A program made the position numbers and the translations under genes. A DNA stretch of 64,000 nucleotides from Candidatus Palauibacter poriticola (lineage in GTDB: Bacteria > Gemmatimonadota > Gemmatimonadetes > Palauibacterales > Palauibacteraceae), in contig JAAXHJ010000054.1 in NCBI GenBank assembly GCA_012270965.1, forward strand, positions 62,001 through 126,000. The letters run 5' to 3'. Below the pieces are notes generated by a model. That model was not told the origin of the DNA and did not search any database. It saw only the letters and a program-made list of their open reading frames with translations. Positions 52,643 through 61,241 of the stretch are shown one piece after another (position 1 is the first letter of the stretch; every line of letters begins with the position of its first letter).

Positions 52643-54667
52643 ATGAATGGTCCCTGGATCGGTACGGATCAAGCCGCCGACTACCTCGGCATCGGCCGCA
52701 CGAAGCTCTACGAACTCACCCGGGAGGGCCGCATCCCCGCGCGGCGCCTTGGCAAGAAGTGGATGTATGATCGCGAGGAACTCGCGGCATGGATGCAGGC
52801 CTCCCGGCGGCTCGAGGATTTCTTTCAGACCACGTCGGCCAACATCGAGGTCAATCCGGGTCTTCGAGAACCGCAGCGCGACGCCTACCTCCAAGCCGCG
52901 GCCTACTTCCAGCGCGGCGGCCGGAAGGCCCTGATTCAGATTCCCGTCGGATGTGGGAAGTCCGGCGTGGCGGCCATTCTCCCGTTCGGGATTGCGAAGG
53001 GCCGCGTCCTGGTGGTCGCGCCGAATCTAACGATCAAGGAGGAACTCTACAGGGCCTTCGACATCACCAACAGGCAGAAGTGTTTCTGGTGGCAGCGGGG
53101 CGTGTTGGCGCCTCGGGACATGACACACGGACCGTACGTCTGCACGCTCGACACGGGCAACCTCTCGGTGTGCGACAAGTCGCACATCGTCGTGACCAAC
53201 ATCCAGCAGCTCGGCACCAACACGGACAAGTGGCTGCCCAGGTTCCCGACGGACTTCTTCGATCTCATCATCGTCGACGAGGCACACCACAGCGCGGCAG
53301 CGAGCTGGCAGCGAGTATTCGGGAGGTTTCCGGCTGCCAAGGTAGTCAACCTCACCGCGACGCCGTTCCGGACCGACCGGCAGGAGATCGAGGGAGAACT
53401 GGTATTCCGCTACCCGTTCAAGAGCGCCAGCATCAAGGGCTACGTGAAGAAGCTGAAGGCCAGCTACGCGGCCCCGACCGAACTCACATTCACGATGGCG
53501 GGAGAGGAGCAGACCCTCTCTCTCGAGGACGTGCTCGAGATGAAGGAGGAGACCTGGTTCAGTCGCGGCGTGGCGCTCTCAGAACCGTGCAACGTCTCGA
53601 TCGTGGACAACAGCCTCGAGAAGCTGGAGCAGCTCCGTCAAACCGGGACCAAGCACCAACTCATCGCCGTCGCCTGTTCGATCAACCACGCGAGGCAGAT
53701 TCGATCGCTCTACCGCGAGCGTGGCTACGAGACGGCCATCGTCCACAGCAGTCCCGACAAGCAGGCTGACGAGAAGGCCAACGAAGAGGTCATGGGCGAT
53801 CTCTACAGCGGCGTCCTCGACTGCATCGTCCAGGTCCAGATGCTCGGGGAGGGATTCGACCACCCGAAACTGAGCGTCGCCGCGATCTTCCGCCCCTTCC
53901 GCTCCCTCGCGCCGTACATCCAGTTCGTCGGCCGCATCCTCAGGGTCGTGGTCCAGAATGACCCGATGCACCCCGACAACTACGGCCACATCGTGACCCA
54001 TGTGGGGATGAATCTGGACGAGCTCCTAAAGCAGTTCAAACTCTTCGAAAACGACGACCAGAAGTTCTGGGAAGAGGTCACGGCCGGGAAGGATCCCGAC
54101 CCGCCTGCGGAGGTTCTCGAAGGTGACGCTCGAATGAAGCTCCACGAGGACATGGCCGTTGAGAGCGAGATCGTCGAGCAGCTGTTCGAGGAGGACTTCA
54201 CGACCGCCGAAGACGCTGACATCCAGCTCGACCTTGAAAAGAAACTGGAGTCCTTGGGGCTCGACCCCCGGCTGGCCCAGCAGGTCGTCCGGCAGAGCCG
54301 ATCCGACACCCTCGGGCCGGCCTTGGTGCACGCGGCCCAGCCGTTCAGCAAGATCCCTGCGCGCCAATGGAATGAGGCCAGGAAGCGCTTGGACGAGGAG
54401 GTCCGCCGCACCGCGAAGGTCCTGCTCAACCGGGTCGGTCTGGAGCCCGGCGGTGTGGAGATCCCGCGCAGGCTCAAGACCGAGATCGGGGCACGCAACA
54501 ACTTCATCGCCGCCGTGATCATGGTGAATCAGGCGGTTGCGAGGAAGGTCGGCGGCGGGCGCAAGAGGCCAGAGTGGTCCGTTGAGGAATTCACTGCCGC
54601 GATGGAGGAACTCCACGGAATCCTGAACGATCTCGTTCGGCAGATCAAGAAGGCGCAGAATGCCTAA
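52643..54667 (+). CDS. SF2 helicase with N-terminal excisionase-type HTH domain
   Basis: 674 residues. Residues 5-52 form a MerR/excisionase HTH_17 domain (GTDQAADYLGIGRTKLYELT, IPARRLGKKWMYDREELAAW). The SF2 helicase core follows: Walker A PVGCGKSG (101-108), DEAH (212-215), TATPFRTD (238-245), motif V-type MLGEGFDHPKL and motif VI QFVGRILR (427-434). The C-terminal 200 residues are helical and unrecognised. DNA-binding HTH plus helicase in one chain is uncommon; the HTH could bind the operator-like repeat in front of the gene. First gene of the CD-NTase operon; its stop overlaps the next start by 8 bp. Confidence 0.82.
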   Translation: MNGPWIGTDQAADYLGIGRTKLYELTREGRIPARRLGKKWMYDREELAAWMQASRRLEDFFQTTSANIEVNPGLREPQRDAYLQAAAYFQRGGRKALIQIPVGCGKSGVAAILPFGIAKGRVLVVAPNLTIKEELYRAFDITNRQKCFWWQRGVLAPRDMTHGPYVCTLDTGNLSVCDKSHIVVTNIQQLGTNTDKWLPRFPTDFFDLIIVDEAHHSAAASWQRVFGRFPAAKVVNLTATPFRTDRQEIEGELVFRYPFKSASIKGYVKKLKASYAAPTELTFTMAGEEQTLSLEDVLEMKEETWFSRGVALSEPCNVSIVDNSLEKLEQLRQTGTKHQLIAVACSINHARQIRSLYRERGYETAIVHSSPDKQADEKANEEVMGDLYSGVLDCIVQVQMLGEGFDHPKLSVAAIFRPFRSLAPYIQFVGRILRVVVQNDPMHPDNYGHIVTHVGMNLDELLKQFKLFENDDQKFWEEVTAGKDPDPPAEVLEGDARMKLHEDMAVESEIVEQLFEEDFTTAEDADIQLDLEKKLESLGLDPRLAQQVVRQSRSDTLGPALVHAAQPFSKIPARQWNEARKRLDEEVRRTAKVLLNRVGLEPGGVEIPRRLKTEIGARNNFIAAVIMVNQAVARKVGGGRKRPEWSVEEFTAAMEELHGILNDLVRQIKKAQNA

Positions 54668-54899
54668 GGGGAAGACGCCATCGCTCATCGGTTCGACCCT
54701 CGGGCGTCCCGCCAGGAATACCTGCGGACGGAAGACCCCATGCAGCCGGTGCCGAACTCACATCGAGAAGGGCGACGTCTGCTACGACGTTCCACAGCTT
54801 CGGAAGCCGCACTCGACGACGCGCCGCTTCTGCGCGAGGTGCTACGGTGGCGTGCTCAAACAGACTCGTGCAGACCTCAACAAACTGGAAGCTCTCTGA
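54660..54899 (+). CDS. Small zinc-finger-type protein
   Basis: 79 residues, overlapping the helicase by 8 bp and the CD-NTase ATG by 1 bp. Cys22, Cys28, Cys31, Cys41, Cys58 and Cys61 with His34 and His51 suggest one or two zinc sites (CSRCRTHIEKGDVCYDVP, FCARC). The HIEKGDVCYDVP stretch recalls PARP- or treble-clef-type fingers, which bind nucleic-acid ends. The tight coupling suggests it works with the helicase or CD-NTase. No family assigned. Confidence 0.7.
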   Translation: MPKGKTPSLIGSTLGRPARNTCGRKTPCSRCRTHIEKGDVCYDVPQLRKPHSTTRRFCARCYGGVLKQTRADLNKLEAL

Positions 54900-55783
54900 T
54901 GGGGCTCGCCGGCTGGTTCAGCACGTTCTGCGGCAACATACGCGTCAAGAATGGGGCGACGATCTCCAGCCGGTACCGGAGCATCACCCGGCGGTTGAAC
55001 ACCGACTTCTGGTCAACGACATCGGACCCCGCGCATAGCCTCTACGTAGGCTCGTACGGCCGCAATACAGCCATTCATGGCACGAGCGACGTGGACATGA
55101 TCTTCCAGTTGCCCTATTCGGTCTACCAGCAGTACGACGGCCACCTCGGCAACGGGCAATCCGCCCTCCTTCAGGCCGTCCGCGCGTCGGTCAGGAAGAC
55201 CTACTCCGCTACGGACATCGGGGCGGACGGCCAGGTGATCGTGGTTTCCTTTAGAGATGCCATCAGGTTCGATCTCGTTCCCGCCTTCACCAACACGGAC
55301 GGCAGCTACACCTACCCCGACTCGAACGGCGGCGGGAGCTGGAAGACGACGAACCCGAGACCGGAGATCGAGGCTATTCGCACCCGCAACGATGCCTGCA
55401 ATGGCAACTTGATCCCGCTGTGCCGAATGATGCGGACTTGGAAGACCAAGATGACCGTGCCCATCGGTGGCCTTCTCATTGACACGCTGGCGTATCAGTT
55501 CATCGGCTCGTGGAAGTACCGCGACAAGTCCTACTTCTACTACGACTTCATGTGTCGCGACTTCTTCGATTTCATGGCCCGCCAGGACAAAGAACAGCAG
55601 TATTGGATGGCCCCCGGGAGCGGCCAACGGGTCTACGGCCCCAAGGGTCAGTTCCAGTACAAGGCCAGACGCGGCCACAATCTGGCATGCGAGGCCATCG
55701 ACCACGAGGGAGCCGATCCGAAGCGGGAGGGGTCGGCGAAACGGAAGTGGAGGGAGATCTTTGGCACCTCATTCCCAAGCTGA
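54899..55783 (+). CDS. CD-NTase (SMODS-type nucleotidyltransferase)
   Basis: 294 residues from ATG 54899. The pol-beta active site reads LYVGSYGRNTAIHGTSDVDM (Gly51-Ser52, Asp64 and Asp66), and the third acid is in DAIRFDLVPAF (Asp125). A helical C-terminal core follows (RMMRTWKTK, GGLLIDTLAYQF). Family members make cyclic di- or trinucleotides in response to phage, which switch on an effector. The adjacent SLATT gene is the expected effector type. It lies in a single operon with helicases and unknown proteins. Confidence 0.88.
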   Translation: MGLAGWFSTFCGNIRVKNGATISSRYRSITRRLNTDFWSTTSDPAHSLYVGSYGRNTAIHGTSDVDMIFQLPYSVYQQYDGHLGNGQSALLQAVRASVRKTYSATDIGADGQVIVVSFRDAIRFDLVPAFTNTDGSYTYPDSNGGGSWKTTNPRPEIEAIRTRNDACNGNLIPLCRMMRTWKTKMTVPIGGLLIDTLAYQFIGSWKYRDKSYFYYDFMCRDFFDFMARQDKEQQYWMAPGSGQRVYGPKGQFQYKARRGHNLACEAIDHEGADPKREGSAKRKWREIFGTSFPS

Positions 55784-55790
55784 ACCGCCC

Positions 55791-56378
55791 ATGGGTTCCG
55801 GAGATTACATCGACGCTCAACTGCGCGACTGCTATGGGCGCGTCGTCTATTCCCACAAGGCACATGAGAAGTGTGCGGACATTCTTCTGTCGAGGCTGTC
55901 CAAGATCAAGCTCGCGCAGATCATTCTCGCGTCCGTGACGACGGGGAGCTTCATTTCCGCGTTCTTTGGAACCGGGGATGTCGGCACTGCCATCGGTCTC
56001 GTCGTTTCTGCGACGCTCCTCGCGTTGAATACATACACCAAGGACTACGACCTCGGTAAGCTCGCGCAGAAGCACCGCCAGTCGGGAGCGGAGCTATGGC
56101 TCATCCGCGAGGAATACCTATCGCTCATCATAGACCTGCGAGTTGGGGGTGAGTCCGTCGAGAACATCCGATTGCGGCGCGACGCGCTTCTGAACCAGTT
56201 GTACGCCGTCTACGCCGGAGCACCCAGTACGACGGTTCGAGCGTATGCGGAGGCTCAAAAGGCGCTGCAACAGTTGGAGGAGATGACCTTCTCCGACGAC
56301 GAGATCGACAAGCTGCTGCCCCCTCGGCTGAGGGGAACTACCGTGCGGCCCGATGGCAGCGACCAACCCGCAGACTAG
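55791..56378 (+). CDS. SLATT-domain two-helix membrane effector
   Basis: 195 residues from ATG 55791, 7 bp after the CD-NTase stop. TTG 55761, which has a better ribosome site, would add 10 residues. Two membrane helices (about 41-60 LAQIILASVTTGSFISAFFG and 64-82) are followed by a long helical tail (GKLAQKHRQSGAELWLIREE, VGGESVENIRLRRDALLNQL). This is the SLATT layout (SMODS- and SLOG-associating 2TM). Such proteins are thought to form pores when a nucleotide signal arrives. Confidence 0.82.
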   Translation: MGSGDYIDAQLRDCYGRVVYSHKAHEKCADILLSRLSKIKLAQIILASVTTGSFISAFFGTGDVGTAIGLVVSATLLALNTYTKDYDLGKLAQKHRQSGAELWLIREEYLSLIIDLRVGGESVENIRLRRDALLNQLYAVYAGAPSTTVRAYAEAQKALQQLEEMTFSDDEIDKLLPPRLRGTTVRPDGSDQPAD

Positions 56379-56454
56379 CGTGAATCGCGGCGAGGCAGGA
56401 CGAGCGCACGAGCGGAGTGACGGCGCTCTCCACATTGACTAGGAGATCAAGTAA

Positions 56455-57291
56455 GTGACGCAAGGGAGAACACTGAGGTGCGGAGACAGGTGGGATGAGC
56501 ACTACCGGGGTACGAAGTACCACTGCAAGCCTGATGGCGAGTTCTGGTGGGAGCTTCCTGACCGCCAGAACATGGCGACCGTGAGGGTCCCAGCCACCGG
56601 CGGCTTCCAGGACGTGGCTGCCGCCTACCTCTCGCTCAGGCCGGAGGGCGGGAGTCTTCGCATTACCGAGACCGGCGTCGTCCTTACCAGAATGCCGACC
56701 GACACCTGGGAGGCCGTCTATGTCGCCGACTACGATGTCCCCTTGGAGTTCGCCTCCGTGGACGTGCTGGGCGGCGGCGGCCCGCCCCTCGGGCTGTGGC
56801 CGTCCTTCTACGACGGTGCCCGGTACTCCTACAAGGGCGGTCGCCTTTGGTGGAAGAACTCCGCCGATGGCGTGTGGCAGAAGACCCGGGAGACGTTGCC
56901 GGCTGACATCGAAGCTCGCTTCCGAAAAGTGAAACCCGACGGGGGCTCCATACGCGTCACAGAGAACGGCAAGGTGCTCGCTCTCATTGAGCCACAACCG
57001 TTGCCGCCGGGGATGAAGGACCAGTACGAGGCGCTCACAGACCTCCAGAAGCGCCTCATCGAAGTGAAGATGCGCAACGTCGCGCTGCTGCCTGTGTTCC
57101 TCGGTGAATACTCGCGCGGATTCACGCTACATGAAGCAATCGATCTCTCCGCCCCGCTCACCCCAGGGGAGGAAGCCGACCTCATGGCCTTCCTGTCGCA
57201 GTACGGAGAGGCGATGGAGGACAAGGCGCCGGCACCGTTCGATCCGCTCGCAGAGCACGAAGACGCCCTAGATCGGGAGGACGACCGATGA
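56455..57291 (+). CDS. Unrecognised protein with two copies of a new repeat domain
   Basis: 278 residues, GTG start after TAGGAGATC. Two homologous modules: residues 17-80 (HYRGTKYHCKPDGEFWWELP ... LRPEGGSLRITETGVVLTRM) and 118-178 (FYDGARYSYKGGRLWWKNSA ... VKPDGGSIRVTENGKVLALI). The same module occurs in the next gene and at the end of the helicase after it. The C-terminal 95 residues are helical and acidic. No signal peptide or membrane helix. Not recognised as any known family; a sensor or adaptor role is a guess from context. It starts 76 bp after the SLATT gene. Confidence 0.75.
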   Translation: MTQGRTLRCGDRWDEHYRGTKYHCKPDGEFWWELPDRQNMATVRVPATGGFQDVAAAYLSLRPEGGSLRITETGVVLTRMPTDTWEAVYVADYDVPLEFASVDVLGGGGPPLGLWPSFYDGARYSYKGGRLWWKNSADGVWQKTRETLPADIEARFRKVKPDGGSIRVTENGKVLALIEPQPLPPGMKDQYEALTDLQKRLIEVKMRNVALLPVFLGEYSRGFTLHEAIDLSAPLTPGEEADLMAFLSQYGEAMEDKAPAPFDPLAEHEDALDREDDR

Positions 57292-58106
57292 GAATCCGTC
57301 CGATCAACGTGCAGGGCGCCAACGGCGAGACCCGATCCGTTCGTCCAGGTCAACCGTGGCCGGCCCCGTACCGCGGCAGTCGGTACACGGTACGCCGCGG
57401 CGGGGGACTAACGTACGTGGGCTGGTACCGTGATCCTCTGAGCGTCCGGACCGAACCATATCCACGGCAGCTGGCCGATACTGTTCGTGCGGTCAAGGGA
57501 CACAACGGTTCGTTCCGGGTTACCCCACACCGGGCCGTGATTACCAAGGTGCTGAGGGGCGGTGGCACCTGGTGGGAGCCCCAGTACGTGGGAATCTACG
57601 AAGACGACCTTGTGTTCCCCGGCATCGACAACGCTCCGGCAACGTTGACTCGGGGCATGTACTGGACCGGACTCCCCTTCATGCACGGTGAGTATTGGCG
57701 TGTCTCCCCCAACGCCGAGTTGCGGAACCGCCTCGAATGGAAGTCGCGTGGTCACGTCTTCTCCTCAACGCGCGGATATCCAGAGCTGGTCTCAGCCTGT
57801 CTGGACCTACGGCCGGGGGGAGGCCGGATCTACATCACTGAATCAGGCTGCGTGTGGATGAACGTGCCTGACGGTGACCTCAAGCCGGACCATCGAACCC
57901 AGTTTCGACGTCTTCAGCGGTCGCAACTCGAGGACCTGAAGGAAGCCCGGGCGTACGCCACGTTGCGACTGCTCCGGGAGCGCATTGAAGCAACCAAGGG
58001 TTGTCGTCCCCTGTACGTAGGGCAGCTCGCCGAGTTCGACCACGGCGAACCTCCTTGGACGGCATTCGAGTCGTCTCCACCAGAAGACGACGGAAAAGAG
58101 GCTTAG
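57288..58106 (+). CDS. Unrecognised protein with two diverged copies of the same repeat domain
   Basis: 272 residues, ATGA overlap with the previous gene. Module one is about 21-89 (GQPWPAPYRGSRYTVRRGGG ... HNGSFRVTPHRAVITKV). Module two is about 120-193 (HGEYWRVSPNAEL ... LDLRPGGGRIYITESGCVWM). The stretch between them (WWEPQYVGIYEDDLVF) matches what follows module one in the preceding protein (WEAVYVADYDVPLEF). A helical C-terminal part (LEDLKEARAYATLRLLRERI) closes it. It is likely a paralogous partner of the preceding protein. Confidence 0.75.
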   Translation: MRIRPINVQGANGETRSVRPGQPWPAPYRGSRYTVRRGGGLTYVGWYRDPLSVRTEPYPRQLADTVRAVKGHNGSFRVTPHRAVITKVLRGGGTWWEPQYVGIYEDDLVFPGIDNAPATLTRGMYWTGLPFMHGEYWRVSPNAELRNRLEWKSRGHVFSSTRGYPELVSACLDLRPGGGRIYITESGCVWMNVPDGDLKPDHRTQFRRLQRSQLEDLKEARAYATLRLLRERIEATKGCRPLYVGQLAEFDHGEPPWTAFESSPPEDDGKEA

Positions 58107-58109
58107 AGG

Positions 58110-61010
58110 GTGTCCCGCGGAGTCAGACTTCCGACGCTCTACCCCATGCCGCGCAACAGGGCACAGTACTGGGTGTGTTATCAGGCCTCTCTGGCTGAGC
58201 CCACGGTGGAGGAATGCAGGAGGTTGGTCCGCGAAGAACTGATCCGTGAGGACGGCCGCCCTTACAGTGAGCGGATGGTCGCCAGACTCGTTTCCAACCT
58301 CGCAGGGATCGGATTCTTGGGGCGTTCCGAACGCCGGATTCTGCCGCCCGATCGCTTCCCCTTCGGACGGTTTTCGTGGGGTGGAAAGTGGGACGGCTCG
58401 TGCGCCGGCTTCGAAGAGTACGTCGACAAGACGATCCTCAAGTGGTGCTGGTGGTGGCCAGATGGCCTTCAGCTTGCCTACGACCTGCTGTCTGCCCTCG
58501 ATAGCTCCGAAACTGGCCTGGGCATAACGCAACTCTGGGACCGTTTGAAGATCGATCAAGCCCGCGGAACCGGTCGGTACGACGGTGGCGATCGACATGG
58601 AGCGCGGACCGTCGCAGAGACGCTTCGGGTCATGGAGTTTGCAGGTTGGGTCGAACTCCAAGGCAGAAAGCGAGTCGTCACATCGCGTGGACGGCAGCGT
58701 CGGCCCAGTCTGAGGAAACGCGATACCTATCACCGGATCGAGCGCATCCTTGCCACGATCGATCCCTTCTCCTCCGACATACTCGACCAATCGCAGTGGA
58801 TCGATCTGACGAAACTCTTCATGTGGAGGGAGAGTGGTGGCAAGGGAAGACGGACCCCGATCCGAGAGACTCGCGACCAGATCTTCACGAACCGCTACTC
58901 GAGGACCCTGAAGTCTGAGATCCGCAGCGAGATTGACCGCAGCCGGCGCACCTTATCCGACCTGAGGTCCGAGATCGCTGACTACGACGCTTTGCTCGGA
59001 CGCCGGGTCGAGAACGTCCGTAACGCGGCAAAGCTCGTCCGAATACGAGATCACCTCATCGAAGGGGACGTGGAACAGGCGGCATTGAGTCTGGACTCCT
59101 CGGGGGCAGGCCTGTCACGTCGGGCCCTTCGCAAACTGAAGCACCCCGGAACCGACTACTCGCTCGATCCGTCTCTGGCGCCCTACCGTTGGCAGTCAGA
59201 AGCGCTCCGTTGCTGGAGCGACGCCGGAGGTCGAGGCGTCCTCCAGGTCGTTACGGGAGCGGGAAAGACCTTTCTGGCGCTGCTGGCCATCGAGCGGCTG
59301 CTCAAGTCGCACCCCGAACTCCGCGTGAGCGTCCTCGTCCCCACCAAGGTTCTCATGTACCAGTGGGTCATGGAGCTTGTCCGCATATTGGGTGTCCCGC
59401 CGGATGACATCGGGCTCCGCGGTGATGGGCATAAAGACAAGTTCGCTGAGGGCCGGAGAATCGTCGTGAACATCATCAACTCAGCGATCCTCGATGATCA
59501 GCTCAGAAAAGACGTGGCAAACCTGCCCCCGAACACACCGCATCTCTTGATTGCGGACGAATGCCATCGATACCGCGGCCGAGCATTCCGTCGGGCCTTC
59601 GGCACAGGCTACGACTTCAGCATGGGACTCTCTGCCACGCTGGGCGACTCCTCGCGGGCAAGCAGTGGGGAGAGCTCCGAGGAGTCCGATGACCCGGTGT
59701 TGTCGGAGCTAGGATCCTTGGTCTACGAATACACCTATCAGCAGGCAAGATCTGACGGTGTCGTCCAACCCTTCGAAGTCTACTACGTGGCCGTCGAACT
59801 CAGCACTTCAGAGCGTACCCAATACGAGGCGTACAGCAAGCGTATTCGGACCGCCCTGAAGAAGATTCGCCAACGGTACGGGCCGCGAATCGACGCCATG
59901 CCAGGGTCGTTCTTCGCACGTCTCCACACGATCCTGCTTGGCGACGAGAGACCGGATTCCGCCATCCCCAAGTACTTCGAGGCCGTCCGGGAGAGGAAGG
60001 AGCTCGTCTATCGGGCGCGGAACAGGAAGTGGGCCTATCTGGATATCGTCGCGAAACACGCGGTCCGCAGTGACGGCCAGGAAGACCGCATCATCGTTTT
60101 CGACGAACGCATCGAGAACGTTCAAGAGGTCGTTGCGCCGATGGATCGGCGGAAGGCTCGTCAGCTCGGCCCGGTGGAACGAGACATCAACAATCAACTC
60201 GCACAGCTTCTTTGGAATCGGGCATTTCGCGCGGTTATGTATCACTCGGGACGATCGAAGCCCCTGTGGAACGAGATCTCGATGGAGTTCTTTCGGGAGG
60301 GCTGGGCAAACGTAATGCTGTCCGTGAAGGCCCTCGTGGAAGGTGTCGATGTTCCGGCCGCCAATGTGGGGATCATTCGGGCCTCTTCCAGTTCCGTTCG
60401 CCAACGCATCCAGACGACCGGCCGGATCCTCCGACGCGCGGCTGGCAAGGATAGCGCAGCCAAGCTCTACGTCATTTTCGTAAGGGACACGACGGACGAG
60501 CGAATCTTCCACGGTACCGATTGGGCGGAGCAACTGGGATCCAGCCAGATCCGCTGGATTCACTGGTTCCCACCGACCGAGCTAGGGTCGCCCGGAGGCG
60601 ATTGGCGCGAGGGCCATCCTCCGGACGTTGAATCAGGATGGGAAGAGGAGACTCTCCCCGAATTCGATGTCGACGACCTCACGCCCGGTGATCCGTATCC
60701 GGGTGCCTATGCGGGTAGGGAATACCATGTGGACGCATCGGGCAGACCTTTCAAGAACACTCGGAACGGGCGCCGACGAATAACCAACGTCGATGTCGCG
60801 ACGGCGGCTGCCCTGGTCTTCCAGCTCAAGCGCGGAGGGAAATTCGTAGTCACGCCCGAGAACCACATGATCACGCGGGTGGGGAGGGAACTTGTGTTCC
60901 TAGGGGTCTTGGATGGCGAACCGGAGCTGGAGCCGACGATGTCGTCAAGGGGCACCCACACCGGCAGGCCGCCGACTTTCGAAGAGCTGTTCGGTAGGCG
61001 TGGCGTCTAG
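58110..61010 (+). CDS. Large SF2 helicase with N-terminal extension and C-terminal repeat-domain module
   Basis: 966 residues, GTG start 3 bp after the previous stop. Residues 1-215 look like winged-helix units (VEECRRLVREELIREDGRPY, RTVAETLRVMEFAGWVELQG). A helical linker follows, then the helicase core: Walker A QVVTGAGKTF (379-388), DECH (483-486), SAT (508-510), and motif VI QTTGRILRR (768-776). The DECH box and layout recall XPB/Rad25-type helicases. Residues about 855-930 (YPGAYAGREYHVDASGRPFK ... KRGGKFVVTPENHMITRV) are one copy of the module in the two genes upstream. This ties the three proteins together physically or functionally. Confidence 0.82.
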   Translation: MSRGVRLPTLYPMPRNRAQYWVCYQASLAEPTVEECRRLVREELIREDGRPYSERMVARLVSNLAGIGFLGRSERRILPPDRFPFGRFSWGGKWDGSCAGFEEYVDKTILKWCWWWPDGLQLAYDLLSALDSSETGLGITQLWDRLKIDQARGTGRYDGGDRHGARTVAETLRVMEFAGWVELQGRKRVVTSRGRQRRPSLRKRDTYHRIERILATIDPFSSDILDQSQWIDLTKLFMWRESGGKGRRTPIRETRDQIFTNRYSRTLKSEIRSEIDRSRRTLSDLRSEIADYDALLGRRVENVRNAAKLVRIRDHLIEGDVEQAALSLDSSGAGLSRRALRKLKHPGTDYSLDPSLAPYRWQSEALRCWSDAGGRGVLQVVTGAGKTFLALLAIERLLKSHPELRVSVLVPTKVLMYQWVMELVRILGVPPDDIGLRGDGHKDKFAEGRRIVVNIINSAILDDQLRKDVANLPPNTPHLLIADECHRYRGRAFRRAFGTGYDFSMGLSATLGDSSRASSGESSEESDDPVLSELGSLVYEYTYQQARSDGVVQPFEVYYVAVELSTSERTQYEAYSKRIRTALKKIRQRYGPRIDAMPGSFFARLHTILLGDERPDSAIPKYFEAVRERKELVYRARNRKWAYLDIVAKHAVRSDGQEDRIIVFDERIENVQEVVAPMDRRKARQLGPVERDINNQLAQLLWNRAFRAVMYHSGRSKPLWNEISMEFFREGWANVMLSVKALVEGVDVPAANVGIIRASSSSVRQRIQTTGRILRRAAGKDSAAKLYVIFVRDTTDERIFHGTDWAEQLGSSQIRWIHWFPPTELGSPGGDWREGHPPDVESGWEEETLPEFDVDDLTPGDPYPGAYAGREYHVDASGRPFKNTRNGRRRITNVDVATAAALVFQLKRGGKFVVTPENHMITRVGRELVFLGVLDGEPELEPTMSSRGTHTGRPPTFEELFGRRGV

Positions 61011-61015
61011 GACAA

Positions 61016-61056
61016 CCCCTCCCGGGACGTGTCTTAGCGACCTGAGTCCCGAGGGG
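61016..61056 (+). other. Inverted repeat after the large helicase gene
   Basis: CCCCT-CCC-GGGAC (61016-61028) pairs with GTCCC-G-AGGGG (61046-61056) around a 17-base loop, starting 5 bp after the stop. There is no U-run, so it is at best an attenuator or an mRNA-end stabiliser. The rest of the 231-bp gap to the next gene shows nothing else. Confidence 0.45.
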
Positions 61057-61241
61057 ATGCATTGTCGGAAGCGCAACGTGCCGAACGGGCGACCCAAGAA
61101 CATGTTCGAGCTTCCGTGACTGTCCGACTGCCCAACTCTCGAGGTCGCTGGGGGTTCATCGAGGCACGCCTCCGGCTAGGAAGAGGGTGGTCGGGATGGG
61201 AACCGCCCGGCGACGGACGGACCAACCAAGGTGAGGAGACG

